DNA of 64,000 nucleotides, from NCBI RefSeq assembly GCF_017299535.1, contig NZ_CP071238.1, positions 2,666,001 through 2,730,000 on the forward strand. Reading direction: 5' to 3'. Below the pieces are notes generated by a model. The model did no database searches. It had not been told where the DNA came from and was given only the letters and a program-made list of their open reading frames with translations. Source of the stretch: Serratia marcescens subsp. marcescens ATCC 13880 (lineage in GTDB: Bacteria > Pseudomonadota > Gammaproteobacteria > Enterobacterales > Enterobacteriaceae). Positions 17,432-26,349 of this stretch are shown piece after piece (positions within the stretch are counted from its first letter, which is position 1; each line of letters starts with the position of its first letter). The translations under genes were made by a program, and so were the position numbers.

Positions 17432-18715
17432 ATGTCGTCAACACAACCCAACAGCTTTGCCCATCGCCCGGTGCGGGTGCTGGTGGTCGGCGCCGGGGCG
17501 CGCGGTGAAATCTACTCGCGCTATGCGCTGGCGCATCCCGATTTGATGCAGGTGGTGGCGGTAGCGGAACCGCGTGACGCCTACCGCGAGCCGTTCGTGG
17601 CGCAGCATGCCATCGCGCCGGAAAACGTCTTCACCGACTGGCGTCAGGCCGCCGACGCCGGCAAGCTGGCCGACGCGGTGCTGATCTGCACCCAGGATCA
17701 GATGCACCTGGAACCGGCGCTGGCCTTCGCCCGCCAGGGCTACGCCATGCTGCTGGAAAAACCGCTGTCGCCGGACGCCGACGAGTGCCGCGCCATCGTC
17801 GCCGAAGTGACGCGCCAACGGCTGATCTTCTCGGTCGGCCACGTGCTGCGTTACACCCGCTATACCCAAAAGCTCAAACAGTTGCTGCGCGACGGCGCGA
17901 TCGGCGACATCGTCAGCCTGCAACATTTGGAACCGGTCGGCTACTGGCATCAGGCGCACTCCTTCGTGCGCGGCAACTGGCGCAACGATCGGCAGGCCGC
18001 CTTTATGCTGCTGCAGAAATCCTGCCACGACATCGACTGGATCCGCTACGTGATGGAGCAACCCTGCGAACAGGTCAGCTCCTTCGGCAACCTGCGCCAC
18101 TTCCGCCAGGAAAACCAACCGGCGGGCGCGGCGGACAACTGCCTGGATTGCGCGGTAGAGGCAAACTGCCCCTATTCCGCCAAACGCATCTATCTGGGCG
18201 ACGATCACAAGGCCACGCCCGGTTTTCTGCGCGTGCTGACGCCGGAACCCGACCAGACGACGCTGCGGGCGGCGCTGCGCGACGGGCCTTACGGCCGCTG
18301 CGTCTACCGCTGCGACAATAACGTGGTCGACCATCAGGTGGTCAACATGCAGTTCGCCGGCGGCCGCACCGCGTCGTTCACCATGACGGCCTTTACCCGC
18401 CACGAAGATCGTCACACCCGCATCTTTGGCAGCCGCGGCTGCCTGGAAGGCGACGGCCGCCATATCCGCATCACTTCGTTCCTCGACGACGGCGAAACGC
18501 ATTACGACACCGACGCCGGCCAGGATCTGCACGCCATGGCCGGCCACGGCGGCGGCGACTACTTCCTGATGCAGCACTTTATCGCGGCCATTCGCGCCAA
18601 CGATCCGAGCCAGGTGCTGGCCGGCCCGGCGGAAGCGCTGGAGAGCCACCTGATGGTGTTTGCCGCCGAACGCGCCCGCCGCGAGGCGGCGGTGATCGCC
18701 CTGAGTGGAGCCTAA
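17432..18715 (+). CDS. Gfo/Idh/MocA-family protein with cysteine cluster
   Basis: A 427-residue protein with an N-terminal NAD(P)-binding Rossmann domain (GAGARGEIY at 20-28) and the family EKP motif at 109-111. Most members are sugar dehydrogenases, but the NAD-dependent glycosidases of GH109 (alpha-N-acetylgalactosaminidases) share this fold. It also has cysteines C237, C240, C246 (CLDCAVEANCPYSA) and C290, C294 (GRCVYRC), which could bind zinc or another metal. The frame is open from 17156, but that part overlaps the ATPase gene; the ATG at 17432 follows its stop by 20 bases. A role in processing the imported sugar is inferred from the operon. Confidence 0.82.
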   Translation: MSSTQPNSFAHRPVRVLVVGAGARGEIYSRYALAHPDLMQVVAVAEPRDAYREPFVAQHAIAPENVFTDWRQAADAGKLADAVLICTQDQMHLEPALAFARQGYAMLLEKPLSPDADECRAIVAEVTRQRLIFSVGHVLRYTRYTQKLKQLLRDGAIGDIVSLQHLEPVGYWHQAHSFVRGNWRNDRQAAFMLLQKSCHDIDWIRYVMEQPCEQVSSFGNLRHFRQENQPAGAADNCLDCAVEANCPYSAKRIYLGDDHKATPGFLRVLTPEPDQTTLRAALRDGPYGRCVYRCDNNVVDHQVVNMQFAGGRTASFTMTAFTRHEDRHTRIFGSRGCLEGDGRHIRITSFLDDGETHYDTDAGQDLHAMAGHGGGDYFLMQHFIAAIRANDPSQVLAGPAEALESHLMVFAAERARREAAVIALSGA

Positions 18716-18718
18716 AGC

Positions 18719-19639
18719 ATGGCCACGACAGAGATGCGTTACGGCTTCGACATCGGCGGCACCAAAATTGAAATGGCCGCTTACGATCGCCGGCTCAATC
18801 AGGTGCTGCTCCAGCGGGTGCGCACCCCAACCGGCGATTACGGCGAGTTCGTGGCCTGCATCACCGGGCTGGTCGAGCAGGCGGATCGCGAACTGCACAC
18901 GCGCGGCAGCATCGGCATCGGTTTGCCGGGGATCACCGATCCCGTCAGCCGCCGCCAGTTGGCGGTCAACGTGCCCTGCCTGACCGGCCATTGCCTGGCG
19001 GATGATTTGACGCAGGCGCTGGCGCGACCGATCGCTATTGAGAACGACTGCCGCTGCTTCGCGCTGTCGGAAGCCAGCACGCCGCAAACCGCGCACCTGC
19101 CGCTGGTGTTCGGCGCCATCATCGGCACCGGCGCCGGCGGCGGCCTGGTGGTGAACCGGCAACTGCACAAGGGGCGCAGCGGCGTGGCGGGCGAATGGGG
19201 CCATATGCCAATCTCGGCCCAGCTGGCGCAGCGTTACGATCTGCCGCTGTTCGGCTGCAACTGCGGGCTGACCGGCTGCTTTGAACGCTACGTCTCCGGC
19301 AGCGGTCTGCTGGCGCTGAGCCGCCATTTCGCCCATCCGGCCGCTGACGTGCCGGCGCTGGTCGCCTGCTATCGTGCCGGTGATGCGCTCGCGCAGCGGC
19401 TGATGACCATCTACGTCGACATCCTGGCCAGCGCGCTGGCCGGCTTACAGCTGCTGCTGGACGTTGATGCCTTCGTGCTGGGCGGTGGATTGTCCAACGT
19501 CGGCGAGCTTTACCGGCTGTTGCCGCCGGCGATGCGGCATTGGCTGCTGCCGGGCATGGAGCCGGCGGCGGTGTTCCCGCCGGTACACGGTGACAGCAGC
19601 GGCGTGCGCGGCGCAGCGCTTTTACGCGCGCCGGCATAA
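18719..19639 (+). CDS. ROK-family sugar kinase, NagK-like
   Basis: A 306-residue ROK kinase similar over its full length to N-acetylglucosamine kinase NagK. The N-terminal DIGGTKIE phosphate loop is at 11-18, the catalytic Asp is D110 in IENDCRCFALSEA, and a zinc site is formed by H162 (GEWGH) with C180, C182 and C187 (CNCGLTGC). It starts three bases after the oxidoreductase stop. In this cluster the likely substrate is free N-acetylgalactosamine, or N-acetylglucosamine, released inside the cell. The two cannot be told apart by eye. Confidence 0.85.
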   Translation: MATTEMRYGFDIGGTKIEMAAYDRRLNQVLLQRVRTPTGDYGEFVACITGLVEQADRELHTRGSIGIGLPGITDPVSRRQLAVNVPCLTGHCLADDLTQALARPIAIENDCRCFALSEASTPQTAHLPLVFGAIIGTGAGGGLVVNRQLHKGRSGVAGEWGHMPISAQLAQRYDLPLFGCNCGLTGCFERYVSGSGLLALSRHFAHPAADVPALVACYRAGDALAQRLMTIYVDILASALAGLQLLLDVDAFVLGGGLSNVGELYRLLPPAMRHWLLPGMEPAAVFPPVHGDSSGVRGAALLRAPA

Positions 19640-19770
19640 AAAAACAGTGAAAGCCCGGAGATTGTCGAGCGATCGCTGCGGCTTTCGGCATCGACGGACT
19701 TAATGAATAAGCGCTGGGAATTGGCGACTGAAAAATAACGAATTTGCCGTTTTCACTTTGCGTTAACACT

Positions 19771-19797
19771 GCTTTCGGTTGCCGCCCAACCGAAAGC
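19771..19797. promoter_or_regulatory. Perfect 11-bp inverted repeat, candidate AgaR operator
   Basis: Arms GCTTTCGGTTG (19771-19781) and CAACCGAAAGC (19787-19797) are exact complements around a five-base spacer. No T-run follows, so an operator is more likely than a terminator. The TTTC core matches the elements before the importer operon. Confidence 0.45.
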
Positions 19798-19852
19798 AAA
19801 ATCAAATATAACCAACTGATAGATATAGATATTTTAAAATTAATCGATTGCA

Positions 19853-19895
19853 TTTCAGTGTTTCGTTTGCTGTAATTCGCCACGAACAACTGAAA
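19853..19895. promoter_or_regulatory. TTTC-rich dyad near agaR start
   Basis: TTTCAGT (19853-19859) and ACTGAAA (19889-19895) are inverted copies flanking TTTCGTTT (19861-19868). The TTTC-N-TTTC layout resembles the tandem-repeat AgaR operators of E. coli. Autoregulation is inferred. Confidence 0.35.
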
Positions 19896-19971
19896 GCGCT
19901 CCGGTCGGTATCGCTGCGGCTTATTAAGCCGCGGTCGGGCACGGCTACAGGTAAATCAGGAGTCTGCGTTA

Positions 19972-20742
19972 ATGATCAATACCGCAAAACGCCGGGAATT
20001 AATTATCGACCAGCTGTGTCGCGAGGGCACGGTGCGCGTGGAGCAGCTCAGCCAGCAGTTTTCGGTGTCCAGCGTCACCATCCGCAGCGATCTGCGCCAG
20101 CTGGAAAAACACGGCTGCGCGGTGCGCGCCTACGGCGGCGCCATGTTGAACAAACAGTTCGCCTTCGACCGCCCGTTGCAGGACAAGGGCCGCATCAATC
20201 GCGACGTCAAACACGCCATCGCCTGCGCGGCCGCGGCGCTGATTGAAGACGGCGACGCCGTCATCCTCGACTCCGGCTCCACCACCAGCCAAATGGCGCC
20301 GCAGCTGGCGGGGAAAAAGGATCTGGTGGTGATGACCAACGCGCTCAACATCGCCTTCGAACTGGCCAACAACGAGGAGATCGACCTGATGGTGGTCGGC
20401 GGCAGCGTGCGCCGCAAAGCCTGGTCGCTGTACGGCCCCGCCGCCGAACAGCAGCTGCGCCAGTATCGGTTCGACAAGCTTTTTCTCGGTGTCGACGGCT
20501 TCGATCTCGCAAGCGGCATCACCACGCCGGATCCGGGCGAAGCGCAGCTGAACCGGGTGATGTGCGAGGTGGCGCGCGAAGTGATCGCCCTCGCCGACGC
20601 CAGCAAATTCGGCCGCACCAGCTTTTGCATGATCCGCGACATCGGCCAGATCCACCGCCTGGTCACCGACAGCCGCATTCCGGAACACTATCTGCAGGCG
20701 CTGCACCATTTAGGGATCGACGTGATTATCGCCGACCGTTAA
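19972..20742 (+). CDS. agaR: DeoR-family repressor, AgaR-like
   Basis: A 256-residue regulator with an N-terminal DeoR helix-turn-helix (about 5-60: RRELIIDQL to LRQLEKHGCAVRAYGG) and a C-terminal sugar-phosphate sensor domain (DSGSTTSQMAP, VGGSVR, LGVDGFD). In the Aga system this protein represses N-acetylgalactosamine/galactosamine genes until a phosphorylated intermediate binds. It starts an apparent three-gene unit with agaS (26 bases on) and kbaY. Confidence 0.85.
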   Translation: MINTAKRRELIIDQLCREGTVRVEQLSQQFSVSSVTIRSDLRQLEKHGCAVRAYGGAMLNKQFAFDRPLQDKGRINRDVKHAIACAAAALIEDGDAVILDSGSTTSQMAPQLAGKKDLVVMTNALNIAFELANNEEIDLMVVGGSVRRKAWSLYGPAAEQQLRQYRFDKLFLGVDGFDLASGITTPDPGEAQLNRVMCEVAREVIALADASKFGRTSFCMIRDIGQIHRLVTDSRIPEHYLQALHHLGIDVIIADR

Positions 20743-20768
20743 CCGAGGCTTTTTAAGGAGCTGTCATC

Positions 20769-21935
20769 ATGAACGCGTATTTCTCTTACGAGGCGAATTG
20801 GCTGAAGCAGCGCAACGCCTGGCATACCGCCGCAGAAATTTGGCAACAGCCGGATTTGTGGGCGGCGCTGCACCGCCAACTGCAGGATCAACAGGCGCAG
20901 TGGCAACCGTTCCTGGCGCCGTTGCTGGCTAATCCGCGCCTGCAAATCGTCTTGTGCGGCGCCGGCAGCTCGGCATTTGCCGGCCGCGCCCTGGCCCCCT
21001 GGCTGCGCGAACGCACCGGCCGCGACGTGGTGGCTTACGGCACCACCGATATCGTCGCCAACCCGCTGCAGTATCTTGACCCTGACCGGCCGACGCTGCT
21101 GGTTTCCTTCGCCCGTTCGGGCAACAGCCCGGAAAGCGTGGCGACGGTGGAGCTGGCCGATCAATTGCTGCCGGAAAGCTATCATCTGATGCTGGTGTGC
21201 AACCCGGACAGCCGGCTGGCGCAGTACGCGCATCAGCGTGGCAACGTCTGTTCGCTGGTGATGCCGCAAGGCGCCAACGATCAGAGCTTCGCCATGACCT
21301 CCAGCTTCAGCTGCATGATGCTGAGCGCCGCGCTGCTGCTCGGCCCGGCTTCGCTCGAGGCCGCCCAGGCGCCGTTGAACGCCATGGTGCAGCGCTGCCG
21401 CGCACTGCGCGAAACGCTGCAGCCGCAGGTGAAGGCGCTGGCCGCCAGCGGTTTCCGCCGCTATATCACCCTCGGCGGCAGCTGTTTTACCGGCCTCGCC
21501 GAAGAGGCCTCGCTCAAGATGCTGGAGTTGACCGCCGGCCACATCGTTACGCGCTACGACTCGCCGCTCGGCCTGCGCCATGGCCCGAAATTCATGGTCG
21601 ACGGCCAGACGTTGGTGGTGCTGATGTTCTCCCACAACGACTATGCCCGCCAGTATGACCGCGATCTGTGGAACGAGCTGCAGCGCGATGGGCAGGCGAT
21701 GCAACTGGTCGGGTTGACCGGCGAACGCCAACCTCTGTCCGATGCCCTGCTGCATATGCACGATGCGGCTGACGATATCTGGCTGCTATTCCCGTATCTG
21801 CTGTTCAGCCAGATGCTGGCCTTCGAGAGTTCGCTGGCGCTGGGGCTGACCCCGGATAACCCCTGCCCGACCGGCGAGGTCAACCGGGTGGTGAAAGGCG
21901 TGACGATTTACCGTTTTCCTTCCCCCGAGCTGTAA
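20769..21935 (+). CDS. agaS: Galactosamine-6-phosphate deaminase/isomerase AgaS
   Basis: A 388-residue protein with two SIS (sugar isomerase) domains, the size of E. coli AgaS. AgaS converts galactosamine-6-phosphate to tagatose-6-phosphate plus ammonia. Visible motifs include LCGAGSSAFAGRALAPWL and SFARSGNSPES in the first SIS domain, and a second SIS region around ITLGGSCFTGLAEEASLKMLE with PLGLRHGPKF. AAGGAG precedes the ATG. It lies between the AgaR-like repressor and the aldolase. Confidence 0.9.
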   Translation: MNAYFSYEANWLKQRNAWHTAAEIWQQPDLWAALHRQLQDQQAQWQPFLAPLLANPRLQIVLCGAGSSAFAGRALAPWLRERTGRDVVAYGTTDIVANPLQYLDPDRPTLLVSFARSGNSPESVATVELADQLLPESYHLMLVCNPDSRLAQYAHQRGNVCSLVMPQGANDQSFAMTSSFSCMMLSAALLLGPASLEAAQAPLNAMVQRCRALRETLQPQVKALAASGFRRYITLGGSCFTGLAEEASLKMLELTAGHIVTRYDSPLGLRHGPKFMVDGQTLVVLMFSHNDYARQYDRDLWNELQRDGQAMQLVGLTGERQPLSDALLHMHDAADDIWLLFPYLLFSQMLAFESSLALGLTPDNPCPTGEVNRVVKGVTIYRFPSPEL

Positions 21936-22799
<864 letters not shown>

Positions 22800-22808
22800 C
22801 CCCGCTCT

Positions 22809-22841
22809 CGCCCCCGTTGCTGCGGCCGCGCAACGGGGGCG
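22809..22841 (+). terminator. Hairpin after kbaY
   Basis: Perfect arms CGCCCCCGTTG (22809-22819) and CAACGGGGGCG (22831-22841) follow the kbaY stop. The stem is very strong, but AAAAC rather than a T-run follows on the plus strand. Confidence 0.4.
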
Positions 22842-23048
22842 AAAACGGCCGCCATTGCCCGACTTTCCTGAGAGAACGATCACAGCCTGCTATCCCGCCC
22901 GCGCCTCAAATCATTAACTGGTCTTCACTATGATCCAAATCATGGTTTTACTCATCCTACCTCCCTATTATCAAATTCATTGAATGCGGGCAGTAGGATT
23001 TTTGCCCATTCGTTTTTATTTCGCCAGGCGAAATGGCTTATTTGATGA

Positions 23049-23069
23049 AAACAAGCGCGCTTGTTTTTT
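23049..23069 (+). terminator. Terminator-like palindrome before fimbrial-like gene
   Basis: AAACAAG/CTTGTTT arms around GCGC at 23049-23066, ending in a six-T run. It lies 36 bases before the start at 23105, so it could be an attenuator of that gene or end an upstream transcript. Confidence 0.4.
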
Positions 23070-23104
23070 AATTGGCAGTGTTTTTACTCTGAAAGGAACA
23101 GCAT

Positions 23105-23416
23105 ATGAACCATTACTTAGCCGTATTAAGCGCATTGGTCATTCTGCCCTTCGCTCTGCAAGCAAAACCGCTTTCCGGCAGTCAGGTCGCCTCCGGCGTC
23201 GTGCGCTTCACCGGCGCCATTACCACGCCGGCCTGCACCGTCAAACATCAGGATGAAAAGCTTATCTCCAACTGCTTCGGTAAAGTGACGGAATATCAGA
23301 ACGGGTATATATCCTCTTCGTTAACAGAGATGCCAAAAGAATTAGTTTCTGCCGTCAGCAGTGAGATGGTGAATAACGATCCCCATTTAAAGCGCGTGAC
23401 TATCAGCTATAAGTAA
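23105..23416 (+). CDS. Small secreted fimbrial-subunit-like protein
   Basis: A 103-residue protein with a signal peptide (about residues 1-20, ending LQA). The mature N-terminus contains GVVRFTGAITTPACTV, which matches the first strand and first cysteine of type 1 fimbrial subunits, with a second cysteine 20 residues later (NCFGK). It is far shorter than a normal subunit of about 170 residues and lacks the rest of the pilin fold, and no chaperone or usher is adjacent. AAAGGAA precedes the ATG. It may be a stand-alone small exported protein or a remnant; the frame itself is intact. Confidence 0.65.
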   Translation: MNHYLAVLSALVILPFALQAKPLSGSQVASGVVRFTGAITTPACTVKHQDEKLISNCFGKVTEYQNGYISSSLTEMPKELVSAVSSEMVNNDPHLKRVTISYK

Positions 23417-23635
23417 CCGCAAAGCGGCACTGCCTGCTTAAATAATAAACAAGGCACGGCTCGTCTTGATGAATTATAAATTTATTTTATAAATTTATCG
23501 CACAATAACTCCCCGCCTTACCGTAAGCCGGCTATTCGGGCAACCCTGCGGTTGCCCATCAGCATGTCCGAAATCCGCCATCATCTCCCTCCGTTTCATG
23601 CGATAATCGCCACACTAAACCGAGGAGTGATCCAG

Positions 23636-24160
23636 ATGCAGACTTTTTTGATTGATCGTACCGCGACGCCGGTGGGTGAACTGGTGCTGATCGCCGATGA
23701 ACAGGGGCGCCTGCGGGCGATCGACTGGACCGATCACGAAGCGCGCCTGATGAAGCTGCTGAACACCCACTACCGCGCCGATCGCTTCACTCTGCGCGAG
23801 CAGCGCGATCCCAGCGGGCTGACCGACGCCATGCAACGCTATTTCGCCGGGGAACTGAGCATTATCGATCGGTTGCCGGTGATGACCGCCGGCACCGAGT
23901 TCCAGCGCACCGTGTGGCAACAGCTGCGCCAAATCCCCTGCGGCGAGATCCTGACCTACGGCCAGCTGGCGCAACGTATCGGCCGTCCGACCGCCTCGCG
24001 CGCGGTCGGCATGGCCAACGGTTCAAATCCGATCAGCATCGTGGTGCCCTGTCACCGGGTGATCGGTTCGCAGGGCGCGCTGACCGGCTATGCCGGCGGC
24101 GTACAGCGCAAGCAATGGCTGCTGCAGCATGAAGGCTACCTGCCGAAAAGTTTGCTGTAG
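23636..24160 (+). CDS. ogt: Methylated-DNA-protein-cysteine methyltransferase Ogt
   Basis: A 174-residue suicide repair enzyme that removes alkyl groups from O6-guanine and O4-thymine. The active-site VPCHRVIG is intact, with the DNA-binding helix (ASRAVGMANG) before it. The frame is open from 23552, but the ATG at 23636 has GAGGAG upstream and gives the E. coli length (171). It lies next to fnr, as in E. coli. Confidence 0.93.
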   Translation: MQTFLIDRTATPVGELVLIADEQGRLRAIDWTDHEARLMKLLNTHYRADRFTLREQRDPSGLTDAMQRYFAGELSIIDRLPVMTAGTEFQRTVWQQLRQIPCGEILTYGQLAQRIGRPTASRAVGMANGSNPISIVVPCHRVIGSQGALTGYAGGVQRKQWLLQHEGYLPKSLL

Positions 24161-24174
24161 CCGCTGCGATCGGC

Positions 24175-24205
24175 TTAAGCAGCGCCATTGTTTGGCGCTG
24201 CTTAA
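24175..24205 (+). terminator. Long hairpin after ogt
   Basis: Thirteen-base perfect arms at 24175-24187 and 24193-24205 with a five-base TTGTT loop. Only TAAAGC follows, so it lacks a T-run but should still be a strong transcript end or stabiliser. Confidence 0.45.
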
Positions 24206-24406
24206 TAAAGCACATTGCTCAACGCCGCGCTCGTGCCCGCTGGGCACTATTAATAACCTGTGTGAATAAAACGCATAAGTCACAAATAATACTCATAACT
24301 TCAGTCCGATACAGAATAATCGGCGGCATGTGTGCGCAAAATTCGCACACAGTACCCCTATTCATGTTAATGCCACCCTTATCAGCTGCAGCAAAAGATG
24401 TTAAAA

Positions 24407-24420
24407 TTGACTCATATCAA
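24407..24420. promoter_or_regulatory. FNR box in the fnr promoter
   Basis: TTGAC-TCAT-ATCAA matches the FNR consensus TTGAT-N4-ATCAA at nine of ten positions. It lies 20 bases before the fnr start, as in E. coli, where it mediates negative autoregulation. Confidence 0.75.
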
Positions 24421-24440
24421 TTATTGAATGAGCGTAATCT

Positions 24441-25205
24441 ATGATCCCGGAAAAACGCGTGATTCGTCGTATCCAGTCTGGTGGTTGTGCGATCCATTGC
24501 CAGGACTGCAGCATCAGCCAGCTGTGCATTCCTTTCACCCTCAATGCTCACGAGCTGGACCAGCTCGACAACATTATCGAGAGGAAGAAGCCCATCCAGA
24601 AAGGCCAGACCTTGTTCAAGGCCGGCGACGAGCTGAAATCGCTGTACGCGATCCGTTCCGGGACCATTAAAAGCTACACCATCACCGAGCAAGGCGATGA
24701 GCAGATCACCGGCTTCCACCTGGCGGGCGACCTGGTAGGCTTCGACGCCATCGGTGGCCTGAAGCACCCGAGCTTCGCGCAGGCGCTGGAAACCTCGATG
24801 GTGTGCGAGATCCCGTTCGAGACCCTCGACGATCTGTCCGGCAAAATGCCGAACCTGCGCCAGCAGATCATGCGGTTGATGAGCGGCGAGATCAAAGGCG
24901 ACCAGGACATGATCCTGCTGCTGTCGAAGAAAAACGCCGAAGAACGCCTGGCGGCGTTCGTTTACAACCTGTCGCGCCGCTTTGCGGAGCGCGGCTTCTC
25001 ACCGCGCGAGTTCCGTTTGACCATGACCCGCGGCGACATCGGCAACTACCTTGGGCTGACGGTGGAAACCATCAGCCGCCTGCTGGGCCGCTTCCAGAAA
25101 AGTGAAATCCTCAGCGTGAAAGGCAAATACATCACCATCGAAAACGCCGACGCGCTGTCGGTGCTGGCCGGTACGCCGCGCATCAACGTGACCGTCAACG
25201 CCTGA
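24441..25205 (+). CDS. fnr: Fumarate/nitrate reduction regulator FNR
   Basis: A 254-residue oxygen-sensing CRP-family regulator. The [4Fe-4S] ligands are present: C20, C23 and C29 in the N-terminal cluster (with C16 also conserved) and C122 in SMVCEI. The DNA-recognition helix [10 protein letters not shown] is identical in core to E. coli FNR, so it should bind TTGAT-N4-ATCAA sites. It is four residues longer at the C-terminus. It regulates the switch to anaerobic life. Genes of fermentation lie further along this window (ldhA, nifJ), but no strict FNR box was seen before them. Confidence 0.97.
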   Translation: MIPEKRVIRRIQSGGCAIHCQDCSISQLCIPFTLNAHELDQLDNIIERKKPIQKGQTLFKAGDELKSLYAIRSGTIKSYTITEQGDEQITGFHLAGDLVGFDAIGGLKHPSFAQALETSMVCEIPFETLDDLSGKMPNLRQQIMRLMSGEIKGDQDMILLLSKKNAEERLAAFVYNLSRRFAERGFSPREFRLTMTRGDIGNYLGLTVETISRLLGRFQKSEILSVKGKYITIENADALSVLAGTPRINVTVNA

Positions 25206-25331
25206 TTCCCCCGCCGGATCACCATTTCACCGAAATTGTTGATCCGGCACGCTTCCGTTGTTGTTCTGTTTTTCAATGTTGGGTTACTCTGTAAATTAAC
25301 AGACTGTTGATTTCAGCTGTAAGGAGGCCCT

Positions 25332-26294
25332 ATGGCGAAGTATCAGAATCTTCTGGTGGCTATTGACCCCAATCAGGACGATCAGCCGGCATTGCGCCGC
25401 GCCGTGTACCTGGTAAAACGGAACGGCGGGCGCATCAAGGCCTTCCTGCCCATCTACGACTTCTCTTACGAAATGACGACCCTGCTCTCCCCGGATGAAA
25501 GAACGGCGATGCGGCAAGGTGTGATCAGCCAACGCGCCGCCTGGATCAACGAGCAGTGCCGCTTCTATCTCAACGACGGCGTGCCGATCGAAATCAAAGT
25601 GGTTTGGCATAACCGCCCCTTCGAAGCCATCATTCAGGAAGTGCTTTCCGGCCAACATGACCTGCTGCTGAAAATGGCGCACCAACACGATCGGTTAGAG
25701 TCGGTGATCTTTACCCCCACCGACTGGCACCTGCTGCGCAAATGCCCTTGCCCGGTGTGGATGGTGAAAGACCAGCCCTGGCCGGAAGGCGGCAAGGCGC
25801 TGGTGGCGGTCAACCTGGCCAGCGAGGAACCCTATCACGACCCGCTCAATATCAAACTGGTGCAAGAAACCGTCGAACTGGCGCAAAACGTCAACCAGAC
25901 CGAGGTTCATCTGGTCGGCGCCTATCCCGTTACCCCGATCAACATCGCCATCGAATTGCCCGACTTCGACCCGAGCGTCTACAACGACGCCATTCGCGGC
26001 CAGCATCTGATCGCCATGAAGGCGCTGCGGCAGAAATTCTGCATTAAGGAAGAGTTCACCCACGTGGAAAAAGGCCTGCCGGAAGAGGTAATCCCCGATC
26101 TGGCCGAACATCTGCAGGCCGGCGTGGTGGTGCTGGGCACCCTGGGCCGCACCGGCATTTCAGCCGCCTTTATCGGCAACACCGCGGAACATGTGATCGA
26201 TCATCTGAAATGTGACCTGCTGGTGATTAAACCGGAAAACTTCAACTGCCCGATCGAGGCGGATGAAGATGACGAGCATGACGACGAAGATTAA
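25332..26294 (+). CDS. uspE: Universal stress protein UspE
   Basis: A 320-residue cytoplasmic protein made of two tandem Usp domains (about 1-150 and 155-310), as in E. coli UspE (316), linked to stress resistance, motility and aggregation. The second domain carries [18 protein letters not shown], the nucleotide-loop region. The C-terminal tail is unusually acidic ([12 protein letters not shown]). A strong AAGGAGG site precedes the ATG. It follows fnr, as in E. coli. Confidence 0.95.
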   Translation: MAKYQNLLVAIDPNQDDQPALRRAVYLVKRNGGRIKAFLPIYDFSYEMTTLLSPDERTAMRQGVISQRAAWINEQCRFYLNDGVPIEIKVVWHNRPFEAIIQEVLSGQHDLLLKMAHQHDRLESVIFTPTDWHLLRKCPCPVWMVKDQPWPEGGKALVAVNLASEEPYHDPLNIKLVQETVELAQNVNQTEVHLVGAYPVTPINIAIELPDFDPSVYNDAIRGQHLIAMKALRQKFCIKEEFTHVEKGLPEEVIPDLAEHLQAGVVVLGTLGRTGISAAFIGNTAEHVIDHLKCDLLVIKPENFNCPIEADEDDEHDDED

Positions 26295-26304
26295 CCTTCG
26301 CGCA

Positions 26305-26337
26305 TAAAAAACGGGCCGCTAAGCGGCCCGTTTTTTT
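26305..26337. terminator. Bidirectional terminator between uspE and pntB
   Basis: An eight-base GC stem (CGGGCCGC 26312-26319, GCGGCCCG 26323-26330) has A-run on the left and a seven-T run on the right, so it can end both convergent transcripts. Confidence 0.9.
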
Positions 26338-26349
26338 GGTTGCCCAATT

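Larger units (their letters stand above)
19640..19971. other. Intergenic region before agaR-like gene
   Basis: These 332 bases contain no gene. They hold a GAAAGCC/GGCTTTC inverted pair (19649-19655, 19680-19686) just after the kinase stop, a perfect 11-base palindrome at 19771-19797, an AT-rich stretch with -10-like sequences, and a second TTTC-rich dyad at 19853-19895. This suggests a separate, self-regulated promoter for agaR-agaS-kbaY. Confidence 0.5.
22800..23104. other. Intergenic region between kbaY and fimbrial-like gene
   Basis: No gene is visible in these 305 bases. They hold an 11-base hairpin just after kbaY, a TGAT-N4-ATCA dyad at 22930-22943 that resembles the core of an FNR box but has non-consensus outer bases, and a terminator-like palindrome at 23049-23066. 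Confidence 0.45.

Noticed and set aside
22930..22943. FNR box before the fimbrial-like gene
   Set aside because: Only the TGAT-N4-ATCA core matches, outer bases are wrong and it lies about 160 bases from the start, so it is not listed as a site.
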